Virus record (IMG/VR): IMGVR_UViG_3300018428_000078
Coordinates: 1 to 36,377 of that record
Direction: 5' to 3' (one strand)
Source of the DNA: a virus
Length of the DNA: 36,377 nt
Part shown: positions 6,716 to 13,422 of the stretch, piece after piece
Position numbering within the stretch: position 1 is the stretch's first letter
How the letters are laid out: each line of letters begins with the position of its first letter
Made by a program: the position numbers and the translations under genes
Notes under the pieces: generated by a model
The model's database searches: none
What the model was told of the DNA's origin: nothing
Seen by the model: only the letters and a program-made list of their open reading frames with translations

Positions 6716-7139
6716 GATATTTGTATACGGAACTCTTAAAAAGGGATTACACAACCATCGTTTGCTTGCGGATCAAAAGTTCATTTGTAAGGCGGAAACG
6801 GATGATTTAAAAGTCATGCACTGCATGAACATTCCATTCCTTTATAATGTAGGCGGATATTATTACAAAAATCTCCTGCACCGCGGACATCATGTAACAG
6901 GAGAAGTTTATGATTTGGACGATTGTGCTTTACGCGAGATTGATCGCCTAGAAGGACATCCAAGATGGTACCGCAGGCAACCAATAAGGCTACGATCGGG
7001 GCACACAAGCAATCACAAATCCGAGCCTAAGTATTACTATCGATTTATGGCGGAAGCCTATTTTATGACAATGGATAGCGACGAAATGCAAGGAGGGTTA
7101 CCTATATTACAAACCAATCAAGTTAGGAGGACATTCTAA
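6705..7139 (+). CDS. Gamma-glutamylcyclotransferase-like (GGCT/AIG2) protein
   Basis: This 144-residue protein starts with VYGTLKKG (residues 7-14), the substrate-binding loop of the GGCT/AIG2 fold. GEVYDLDD (66-73) and IDRLEGHPRWYRR (79-91) follow, where E83 matches the catalytic glutamate of gamma-glutamylcyclotransferases. Such enzymes cleave gamma-glutamyl amides to 5-oxoproline and a free amine. The gene overlaps the tiny peptide by 11 bases and follows a GAGGG site. The amidoligase and glutamine amidotransferase genes are 1.0 and 2.0 kb downstream under the same operator type. Their joint presence suggests gamma-glutamyl chemistry on a peptide or polymer. Confidence 0.8.
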   Translation: MTTRIFVYGTLKKGLHNHRLLADQKFICKAETDDLKVMHCMNIPFLYNVGGYYYKNLLHRGHHVTGEVYDLDDCALREIDRLEGHPRWYRRQPIRLRSGHTSNHKSEPKYYYRFMAEAYFMTMDSDEMQGGLPILQTNQVRRTF

Positions 7140-7607
7140 ATGACGACAATAATAACAGAAAATAACGCTAGAGCATTGTGCGGGTGGAAAGGGCGTGAGG
7201 AAATTAATGAATCAGTGCACGCAATTTTGCATTCTAAGGAGCAACTGAAAAAAAGAAACAATGCCGATATGACTAGAACAATACATGATGAGAAAGTAAT
7301 CGATGGGTTACGCTATTGGACAAATCAAATTGACCATCATTGTCGGATCTTGCGAAACATTGAAACAATATACATCAAAGCGTATCCTAAGATTACAGAT
7401 AATAAATGTGTAGGAAAAGAACTTTTCAAAAGTGCAATAAAGAAAGCAAAAAGACATTACGAAAATTTGCAGGCAAAGTATGACGCTCGCGATTATTACG
7501 CTACAGAATATCAAAAAGCGTTTAATAGCGGAGAGCCTACAGAGTATTGGCGCGACCGAATCAGAATTATAGATTCGGAAATAGAAAACTTAGAAAAAAA
7601 GAACTAA
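7140..7607 (+). CDS. Unknown charged helical protein (155 aa)
   Basis: The ATG begins directly after the cyclotransferase-like stop. The protein is basic and mostly helical, with a likely coiled coil in the second half (KSAIKKAKRHYENLQAKYDA, then RIRIIDSEIENLEKK). Residues such as DHHCRIL and a W near the start do not form a known motif. It belongs to the same transcript as the cyclotransferase. Its role may be structural or regulatory; I cannot place it. Confidence 0.6.
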   Translation: MTTIITENNARALCGWKGREEINESVHAILHSKEQLKKRNNADMTRTIHDEKVIDGLRYWTNQIDHHCRILRNIETIYIKAYPKITDNKCVGKELFKSAIKKAKRHYENLQAKYDARDYYATEYQKAFNSGEPTEYWRDRIRIIDSEIENLEKKN

Positions 7608-7753
7608 TGGCTACATTTATGGGTTGGGCGAGTTATTCAACGGACGAAAGATATTGTCCATATTGCAAAGTGTTTTACGATGTACAAGATTCCCATGAAC
7701 ACGACGATTGTAAATCTGACGAAGAAGAAATAGAAAGTGAAGATGATGAGTGA
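7607..7753 (+). CDS. Small zinc-finger-like acidic protein (48 aa)
   Basis: The stop of the previous gene and this ATG overlap by one base (TAATG). The protein contains CPYCKVFYDVQDSHEHDDC, a candidate CxxC...HxH...C metal site, then a very acidic tail (EEEIESEDDE). An upstream TTG in the same frame is inside the previous gene and less likely. Acidic-tailed small phage proteins often bind or mimic DNA-binding partners, but there is no direct evidence here. Confidence 0.55.
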   Translation: MATFMGWASYSTDERYCPYCKVFYDVQDSHEHDDCKSDEEEIESEDDE

Positions 7754-7967
7754 GGCGATACAAACGGAAGATCGAGTAAATCAAGTTTTCAAAGAGCAGA
7801 TAAAACTTTATGAAGTCGCGATTGAATTGTGTCATCGACACGGGAAACCTAAAAGTAAGATTTTAAAAACTCTGGCTGACATATTGCGTGACCGATTAAT
7901 TCAATGTCAGAAGGATTATATTGAATGGAACGAAAAGTTAGAAAATAAAACAAAAACAGAAAAATAA
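7743..7967 (+). CDS. Unknown small helical protein (about 75 aa)
   Basis: Two adjacent ATGs (7743, 7746) overlap the end of the preceding gene; either could be used, and a GTG at 7737 is also in frame. The protein is helical throughout, amphipathic and basic at the end. No motif is known. A strong terminator follows 22 bases after the stop, so it is the last gene of the cyclotransferase transcript. Confidence 0.5.
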   Translation: MMSEAIQTEDRVNQVFKEQIKLYEVAIELCHRHGKPKSKILKTLADILRDRLIQCQKDYIEWNEKLENKTKTEK

Positions 7968-7989
7968 ATTTGTTGGTTGATTGATACGC

Positions 7990-8030
7990 AAGGCGGGAGC
8001 CCGCTAAAATAAAGGGCTTCCGCCTTTTTT
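7990..8030 (+). terminator. Strong intrinsic terminator
   Basis: AAGGCGGGAGCCC pairs with GGGCTTCCGCCTT over an 11-base loop, thirteen pairs with a single G-U, followed by six Ts. It ends the cyclotransferase transcript and insulates it from the amidoligase promoter 30 bases on. Confidence 0.9.
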
Positions 8031-8058
8031 ATGCTACGAAAAAAAATTAACTAAGGTA

Positions 8059-8086
8059 TTGACTTATGCGGATGTCTGCATATTAT
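8059..8086 (+). promoter_or_regulatory. Amidoligase promoter with shared operator
   Basis: TTGACT (8059-8064) and TATTAT (8081-8086) are 16 bases apart, with the quasi-palindrome ATGCGGATGTCTGCAT (8066-8081) between. The block TAAGGTATTGACTTATGCGGAT nearly repeats that of the 5682 promoter. A C/A-rich leader (about 8110-8131) leads to the amidoligase ATG without an SD. Confidence 0.75.
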
Positions 8087-8131
8087 AGTTATTATATTTC
8101 TTTTAATTATTCAAATCCAACCAATCAAAAA

Positions 8132-9079
8132 ATGAACGAACAACAAGCAACTCAAGCAATCAAGAACATCACATTTGGCATCGAAATCGAATGCATGTTT
8201 CCGCTCGATATCGCAAGACAACACAACATCGTAACTACCGCATCAAATTGGAGTAACCCAATATGGATGAACCACATTGAACACGAGGGTGAATCTTTAG
8301 AATTTTGGGGGGCATCTTGGGACCAAACCATTACCCGCAGACAGGGCTACACCCCAATCGAATTTAACTCGAAAATTTTACGGGGCGAAGAAGGATGGAA
8401 GCAAATCAAATTATTCTTTACTTGGCTTGCTTCTGTAGGAGCCAAAGTTGACCGCTCTTGCGGATTACATATACATTTAGGCTTTAAGGAAATGGCACGG
8501 GGGCTTGATGTAGATGAAGCCATTGAGGTACTCCTCCGCACATTGAAATTCGGCAATTGCGCCAAGACTGCATTATATGCACAAGGCGGATCAGCACACC
8601 GCTACTTCCATAGCAACTACGCTAGAGCAAGATTTGACCGCAGGGCATCTGAGGTAACCGCATCGCATGGAGCGGTTCCAACTTTAGGCGGGAAATTTTA
8701 TTTTATCAATACTACCAACATCGCTGACGGCGGAATTAATGGACGCAAGGCAACTATTGAATTTCGGGCATTTGCAGGGACTACCAATTATCTTAAAGTG
8801 TTTAATCATTTAGCTACTGCTCTTACCATTGCTTACACAGGCATGGTAATCAAAAGATCATCATGGGAGGGTGCCAATCAAACTGCTGACAAGGGACTTA
8901 AGGCTTTTAATGCACTTGCTTCATACATGAGCCGATCACAATTCTTACGCCAATTCCCTACATTCGAAGAAAACAAACGCAAGATGTGGAAGATCGGTCG
9001 GAAGATGGCTACTAAATTCCAAAACACCGCACGCAGGTGGTCAGCACGAGGCGAAATCAATCTTGAGCTTTACAAATAA
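8132..9079 (+). CDS. Amidoligase (COOH-NH2 ligase of the GCS/Amidoligase_2 type)
   Basis: This 315-residue protein has the marks of the amidoligase family, which is related to glutamate-cysteine ligase and joins a carboxylate to an amine using ATP: FGIEIE at 15-20 (metal-binding glutamates), PIEFNSKIL at 75-83, CGLHIHLGF at 110-118, and TIEFRAFAGTTN at 208-219. I start at ATG 8132; an earlier in-frame reading would begin inside the promoter. It avoids ATA and favours ATC and other C-ending codons more than its neighbours, which hints at high expression. The next gene is a class II amidotransferase, and a cyclotransferase-like gene lies upstream. Together they look like a peptide- or polymer-modifying pathway. 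The substrate is unknown. Confidence 0.85.
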   Translation: MNEQQATQAIKNITFGIEIECMFPLDIARQHNIVTTASNWSNPIWMNHIEHEGESLEFWGASWDQTITRRQGYTPIEFNSKILRGEEGWKQIKLFFTWLASVGAKVDRSCGLHIHLGFKEMARGLDVDEAIEVLLRTLKFGNCAKTALYAQGGSAHRYFHSNYARARFDRRASEVTASHGAVPTLGGKFYFINTTNIADGGINGRKATIEFRAFAGTTNYLKVFNHLATALTIAYTGMVIKRSSWEGANQTADKGLKAFNALASYMSRSQFLRQFPTFEENKRKMWKIGRKMATKFQNTARRWSARGEINLELYK

Positions 9080-9103
9080 TAACAACAACGGAGGAACTAA
9101 AAA

Positions 9104-9817
9104 ATGTGCGTAATAATTCATTGCCCAACTAATAAACGACCAAGCGAAAAAACTTTGCGGAAATGTGAAAAGGAAAACCCCCACGGAATAGGGATAATAA
9201 CTAAGGGCGACCAATCCATGTTTCACATCAATAAGGGAATTAGTTTCGACGCATTGCTTAAAATCGTCAAAGCGAGCACAGGAGAGCTTGCAATACATTT
9301 CAGATATGCAACTGCGGGCGGACAATCAGAAGAGCTATGTCATCCCTTTCCATGCACGAAAGGAGTTAACAATTGGCTCGATTATAAAGCTACTGATATT
9401 TTGATGACCAATGGGACATGGATGAATTGGTCACAGGCATATCTCGTTCTCAAGAAAACACACGGGATGAAAGCCCTTAAAGGTAAAATGTCCGATACTC
9501 GAGCAATGGCTCACATAATAGCAGAAACAGGCAATCATTCATGGTTGAAACACATTACTGATCGTCATCCCAAGCACAAGCGTGTAAGATCCTTGTATTG
9601 CACAAAGCGTAGCAAGAAACAATTTTATCGATACGGCGAATGGCAAGAGCACGAAGGTTGCTTTTATTCCAACATGAGATGGCACACCCCCGAATCAATT
9701 GCGCAAAAACTTTTTCGCAAGCCTTGGCAACCTAGAGCAGAACCCAAAGATGTTCTAGGATATCACGAGCAACAAGATTTCAGCGATTGGATTGGAACCC
9801 ACTACAATAAATATTAG
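9104..9817 (+). CDS. Class II glutamine amidotransferase (Ntn hydrolase)
   Basis: The protein begins Met-Cys, so Cys2 would be the N-terminal nucleophile after methionine removal. The class II signature continues with NPHGIG (26-30 region), HFRYATAGG (65-73, substrate-binding Arg), CHPF (79-82), TNG (102-104, oxyanion Asn-Gly) and SDT (130-132). Such enzymes release ammonia from glutamine or act as peptidases and amidohydrolases. At 237 residues it has no synthetase domain, so it must work with a partner, most likely the amidoligase 24 bases upstream. A good SD (GGAGG, 9090-9094) follows another AACAACAAC leader. Confidence 0.85.
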   Translation: MCVIIHCPTNKRPSEKTLRKCEKENPHGIGIITKGDQSMFHINKGISFDALLKIVKASTGELAIHFRYATAGGQSEELCHPFPCTKGVNNWLDYKATDILMTNGTWMNWSQAYLVLKKTHGMKALKGKMSDTRAMAHIIAETGNHSWLKHITDRHPKHKRVRSLYCTKRSKKQFYRYGEWQEHEGCFYSNMRWHTPESIAQKLFRKPWQPRAEPKDVLGYHEQQDFSDWIGTHYNKY

Positions 9818-9819
9818 GA

Positions 9820-9849
9820 TTGACGCATATCGAAAATCCGCAGATTATA
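9820..9849 (+). promoter_or_regulatory. Promoter for the HTH gene, possibly giving a leaderless mRNA
   Basis: TTGACG (9820-9825) and ATTATA (9844-9849) are 18 bases apart. The spacer holds ATCCGCA (9836-9842), the reverse complement of the core of the shared operator. The expected RNA start is near 9856, at or next to the ATG at 9855, so this transcript would have no leader, like lambda cI from PRM. Confidence 0.5.
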
Positions 9850-9854
9850 AAAAT

Positions 9855-10187
9855 ATGAAAACAGAATATGTAAGACAGATAATAGACAAGACCGCTCGTC
9901 TTATTGCTAGGAAAGACGCAAAAATGGCTGACCTTGCGCGTTTCTTAAACAAGAATTGGAATCAATGCCACGAATGGTTAATTAAGAAAAAATACGAGCC
10001 TTCAGCCGAAGTTGTTCTTGGAATGCTACATTTTGTAGCCGTCCATGATAAAAGCCACGGGGAAGTTACTATTGATTCAGATGGCACTTATTATTTCGAT
10101 GACCGAGCAATGAGCGACAAGGAGAAAGAACTCTGGCAGGAAAACAATCACCTTAAAGCGATACTTGCGGGGAGGATGAATGGATAA
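9855..10187 (+). CDS. Candidate HTH regulator (110 aa)
   Basis: Residues about 15-60 (TARLIARKDAKMADLARFLNKNWNQCHEWLIKKKYEPSAE reading in parts) have the layout of an XRE/Cro-like helix-turn-helix: a helix, MADLARFLN as helix 2, then NQCHEWL as recognition helix, then a conserved-looking PSAEVVLGML. The rest is a short beta segment (GEVTIDSDGTYYFDD) and a helix. The only ATG is at 9855, with no SD; an in-frame TTG at 9792 lies inside the amidotransferase gene. Its own promoter holds an operator half-site, so it may control the four operator promoters. That is inference. Confidence 0.55.
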   Translation: MKTEYVRQIIDKTARLIARKDAKMADLARFLNKNWNQCHEWLIKKKYEPSAEVVLGMLHFVAVHDKSHGEVTIDSDGTYYFDDRAMSDKEKELWQENNHLKAILAGRMNG

Positions 10188-10482
10188 ATCCGCACCATTA
10201 ACAAAAGAAGAACTGCAAGTTCTTTTAGAAAAATGCTTTTGGAAATACGCAAGAACACTCGGACACAATCCGCATCATTACACCTTGCGGGACACATGGA
10301 AGAATAACCAATTATTTGATGATGTAGTAATTTCTTTGCGAGCTTATTCGCGACCAGAAAAATTTTACAAGCAAACATATCAAATGTGCTATTTAGGAAA
10401 CTTCAAATATTGGACTATGGGTTCTCCTTTGCCCGAAACAATATTGATAAACAAAAAGCAAACAGTATTAGCAAAATATTAA
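10180..10482 (+). CDS. Unknown protein (100 aa)
   Basis: The ATG follows a strong SD (GGGGAGG, 10169-10175) and overlaps the HTH gene's stop. The protein is rich in aromatic and basic residues (CFWKYARTLGHNPHHYTLRDTWKNN) and probably folded, with no recognised family. Its stop is followed at once by the next ATG. It is likely co-transcribed with the HTH gene. Confidence 0.6.
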   Translation: MDKSAPLTKEELQVLLEKCFWKYARTLGHNPHHYTLRDTWKNNQLFDDVVISLRAYSRPEKFYKQTYQMCYLGNFKYWTMGSPLPETILINKKQTVLAKY

Positions 10483-11085
10483 ATGAGAGTTGCGATACAA
10501 TGCGTTCCTAGCAGATCACCGCAAGTTGAGAATATTACTAATTTCATCAAGAGCATTGGTTTAATATGCAACGCTTACATGGATCACGACAGGAAAGGAC
10601 CGATGTGGAATTTCAAAAGGATTCTGATTAATGAGCAATACGATGAGCCATTACTTGTTTTGCAAGATGATGTAATTTTTAATCGAAGTTTTGTTTATTC
10701 AATCCATGAGATACTTGCCCACATGGAAAAAAAGAAATGGGGGTGCATCAGCCTGTTCAGTCCGCCACGGAAATATTATTTAGAGCAAGCTAATAAAAGG
10801 GTCAAATATTACAAAGAAAAGGATTACCTATGGCAACCTGCCATCCTAATGTCAAAAGCCTTTAGGGAGGGCTTGTTGGCGATGCAATACACTACAAAGC
10901 ACGATGATGAATATGTAGGAGAATATGCAAAACGCACAAAAGATTATGTGAGAGTAACAATCCCTTCTTTAGTTAGACATGATCTAAAATTGAAAAGCAC
11001 ATTAGGCACGGGAGCTAAAATCGGAAAAGTTGTTAGAGATACACAAATATTTCATCCTGTTCCCGAGGGTTATTTTAATGAATAA
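10483..11085 (+). CDS. Putative glycosyltransferase (GT25-like)
   Basis: This 200-residue protein has PLLVLQDDVIFNRSF near residues 56-70, a strand followed by an acidic DD motif as in GT-A transferases (EDD/DxD), and a downstream ISLFSPP / LWQPAILMSKAF section like that of LPS-type (GT25) phage enzymes. The gene starts right after the preceding stop. It is the second glycosyltransferase-like gene in the window, after the one at 438. It sits next to the methyltransferase and could act on DNA, but a surface-glycan role is as likely. Confidence 0.5.
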   Translation: MRVAIQCVPSRSPQVENITNFIKSIGLICNAYMDHDRKGPMWNFKRILINEQYDEPLLVLQDDVIFNRSFVYSIHEILAHMEKKKWGCISLFSPPRKYYLEQANKRVKYYKEKDYLWQPAILMSKAFREGLLAMQYTTKHDDEYVGEYAKRTKDYVRVTIPSLVRHDLKLKSTLGTGAKIGKVVRDTQIFHPVPEGYFNE

Positions 11086-11602
11086 GAACATCGACATAAT
11101 GGAAGTAGGCAAGGCACCAAACTATGATATATTGTACACGGATCCGCCTTGGGAAAACCGAATGGTTAAATGGTTCGAAACTAAAATGGCAAAAGACACG
11201 GGTGCAATGCGTCCGCAGAATGACATAGATAGTATTTTAAATAAATTGTCTCTTTTAGCGGACACGGAAAAACCGTGCTTTGTAGAATATGGTCAAAGGG
11301 GTTTTGAGCGAGTTATTCAGCAAATGGAAAATTCTGGTCATAAATGTATGCAATGCGTAGCACGATTGCAGAAAAATAATAGTCCGTTTGTAATCATGGC
11401 GTTCAATGCAAATGTAGAAATCCCAAATTTGCAAGGGTTCGATATTGTAACTGCAATTGTTAAAAATTTTAAATCACCCATTGTATGGGATCCATTTGCG
11501 GGCATCGGTGCGACTCGCAAAGCAGTCGAAGCAGGCGGGGGAAAATATATTGGTTACGAGATGAACAAAGCAAGATTTGATAAAATGAATTATGAAAATT
11601 AA
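11078..11602 (+). CDS. Small DPPW-type adenine methyltransferase
   Basis: This 174-residue protein has DILYTDPPWENR (residues 18-27; DPPW is the catalytic motif of N6-adenine and MT-A70-like enzymes). It then has IVWDPFAGIGATRKA (135-148), the SAM-binding loop, in the order catalytic motif first, SAM motif second, as in beta-class enzymes. At 174 residues it is close to a minimal enzyme with no target-recognition domain. I start at ATG 11078, with CGAGGG upstream, because the earlier reading frame is inside the glycosyltransferase gene. It probably protects phage DNA from restriction or marks it for regulation. Confidence 0.75.
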   Translation: MNKNIDIMEVGKAPNYDILYTDPPWENRMVKWFETKMAKDTGAMRPQNDIDSILNKLSLLADTEKPCFVEYGQRGFERVIQQMENSGHKCMQCVARLQKNNSPFVIMAFNANVEIPNLQGFDIVTAIVKNFKSPIVWDPFAGIGATRKAVEAGGGKYIGYEMNKARFDKMNYEN

Positions 11603-12176
11603 ATGTGAATACACCAAATTAGTTGCAATTGATGAATTGCGTCCACATCCCAATAACGCCAATACGCATTCGCCAGAACAATTGGAGCGACTTGCAAAAA
11701 TATTGAAATATCAAGGTTGGAGGAAACCGATTGTTGTTAGCAAGCTTTCGGGTTATATTGTAAGCGGACACGGCAGATTGTTAGCATCTAGAATAGCAGG
11801 ATTTTCGGAAGTACCTGTAAGCGAGCAAGAATATGACAATGAAAAACAAGAATTAGCGGATCTTATCGCGGATAACAAGATTGCTGAACTATCAGAATGG
11901 CAGGGAATTAAATTAAATGACGAAATCGCGTCATTGCGATCAAGCCTGCCAGATGTTGAGCTAACAGGATTTGATGATCTATCTATAGGGGAACTAGCGG
12001 AAAGTCTTTTCAGCCCTACTATGGAGCCCGCAATCGGCAACTCTCAAATTAATCCGAATGATATAAATGCAGTCAGCACTCGATTGTCTTCGCAATTTGA
12101 TGGCAATTCACAAAATTTACAAAGTGTTACATGTCCTTCATGTGGAGATGATTTCCACATAAATGTCGCAAAATGA
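11592..12176 (+). CDS. ParB-like (ParB/Srx fold) protein with C-terminal zinc knuckle
   Basis: Residues 11-66 hold the ParB/sulfiredoxin-like core (LVAIDELRPHPNNANTHS, QLERLAKIL, PIVVSKLSGYIVSGHGRLLAS), with the GHGR box that binds nucleotide in this fold. The middle is helical; the C terminus ends with CPSCGDDFHI (181-190), a half zinc ribbon. ParB-like phage proteins often sit next to methyltransferases and terminases. Here one is coupled with the methyltransferase (11-base overlap) and the PAPS-reductase-like gene (ATGA overlap), so the three probably act together on DNA. Confidence 0.75.
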   Translation: MKIKCEYTKLVAIDELRPHPNNANTHSPEQLERLAKILKYQGWRKPIVVSKLSGYIVSGHGRLLASRIAGFSEVPVSEQEYDNEKQELADLIADNKIAELSEWQGIKLNDEIASLRSSLPDVELTGFDDLSIGELAESLFSPTMEPAIGNSQINPNDINAVSTRLSSQFDGNSQNLQSVTCPSCGDDFHINVAK

Positions 12177-13342
12177 TTTCCTACCTAAAGCACAATGTGT
12201 TTGAAGGTGCAAAAGCACGGCTTAGATATTTGTTTGAAGAGTTCGATGAATTAGTCATCTGTTTTAGTGGCGGAAAGGATTCCACTGCATTATTAAATGT
12301 CGCATTAATTGTTGCGGAAGAAATGGACCGGTTGCCGATGCCCGTTATGTTCTTGGATCAAGAGGCAGAATGGCAAACAGTGATTGATTACACAAGGATC
12401 ACAATGACAGATCCGCGAGTAAAACCTTATTGGTTACAAATTCCGATCCGATTATTCAATGCTACATCAGCAGAAAATACCTGGTTAAATTGTTGGGATG
12501 AAAACGAGGAATGGATGCGTGAAAAAGAAGAGATTTCTATTAAAGAGAATGTTTATGGAACAAATAGATTCCATGCAATGTTTCCAGCGTTCCTCAAATA
12601 TCATTACCCAAACAAGAAAGTTGCAATGCTAACAGGCATTAGAGCAGAAGAGAGTCCTAATAGGCGTGCAGGGCTAACTAATAATGCCACATACAAACAC
12701 ATAACTTATGGCAAAATCTACGATGCTAAATTAGAGCATTACAATTTCCACCCTTTGTATGATTGGGGTTGGAGGGATGTTTGGAAAGCTATACACGATC
12801 ACAATTGGCCGTATGCTAAAACATACGACTATTATTATCGTTATGGCATTGCACCAAGCAAAATGAGAATCAGCAATCTACATCATGAGACGGCAGTGCA
12901 TCAGTTATATTACTTGCAGGAGATCGAAGGCGATACATGGGATAAACTAACAAAAAGATTAGGTGGCATTAATCAAGCTAGGCATTTTACACGAACAGAA
13001 ATGTTCAAATGCGAAAAACTACCATATATGTTTAAGGATTGGGCAGAATACAGAAATTATTTGCTCTCGAAATTTATTCCCGAAGAAAATCAAGAACCAT
13101 TTCGTAAAAGATTTGCGAACATGGATGATTGGTACAAGGAAATGAATAAAGAAAAAATCCATAAAGTTTACCAAGCACAAATCACTACAATCTTAATGAA
13201 CGATTTTGAGTTTACTCGCCTTGCAAACTTCACAAGCAACAATCAATCAATCAATTATAGAAAATGGAAAAACGGGCAAGTATTACCATCGAACTTAACT
13301 GAGCGAGATCTCGAATTTATACCCAAAGATAAAAATATATAA
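12173..13342 (+). CDS. PAPS reductase/IbrA-like adenine-nucleotide hydrolase
   Basis: This 389-residue protein carries the PP-loop SGGKDST (32-38) of the PAPS reductase/ATP pyrophosphatase superfamily. GIRAEESPNRR lies further on, as in IbrA-like proteins, followed by a long C-terminal helical part (about residues 230-389). Two ParB-like genes flank it, the second resembling IbrB. PP-loop enzymes activate a substrate by adenylation and transfer sulfur or cleave a phosphosulfate bond; the exact reaction of phage IbrA-like proteins is not known. I see no Fe-S cluster cysteine pattern. Confidence 0.75.
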   Translation: MISYLKHNVFEGAKARLRYLFEEFDELVICFSGGKDSTALLNVALIVAEEMDRLPMPVMFLDQEAEWQTVIDYTRITMTDPRVKPYWLQIPIRLFNATSAENTWLNCWDENEEWMREKEEISIKENVYGTNRFHAMFPAFLKYHYPNKKVAMLTGIRAEESPNRRAGLTNNATYKHITYGKIYDAKLEHYNFHPLYDWGWRDVWKAIHDHNWPYAKTYDYYYRYGIAPSKMRISNLHHETAVHQLYYLQEIEGDTWDKLTKRLGGINQARHFTRTEMFKCEKLPYMFKDWAEYRNYLLSKFIPEENQEPFRKRFANMDDWYKEMNKEKIHKVYQAQITTILMNDFEFTRLANFTSNNQSINYRKWKNGQVLPSNLTERDLEFIPKDKNI

Positions 13343-13350
13343 AATGTTAT

Positions 13351-13422
13351 ATGACTTCATTGGGCTTACTAACTCTTACTTGTGCCTTATTAATTCTAAT
13401 ATGTTGGCTTTATCATGACTAA
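13351..13422 (+). CDS. Tiny membrane peptide (23 aa)
   Basis: ATG 13351 to TAA 13420-13422. The middle is hydrophobic (LLTLTCALLILICWLY), ending HD. The next gene starts at 13415, inside it. It repeats the arrangement at 5955 and 6626. No SD is obvious, so translation is uncertain. A different frame (13344) also gives a short peptide, less hydrophobic. Confidence 0.35.
   Translation: MTSLGLLTLTCALLILICWLYHD

Noticed and set aside
8066-8131. Earlier start for the amidoligase at 8066-8072
   Set aside because: It would begin inside the promoter, before the -10 box, so the RNA could not contain it; ATG 8132 follows the CA-rich leader.
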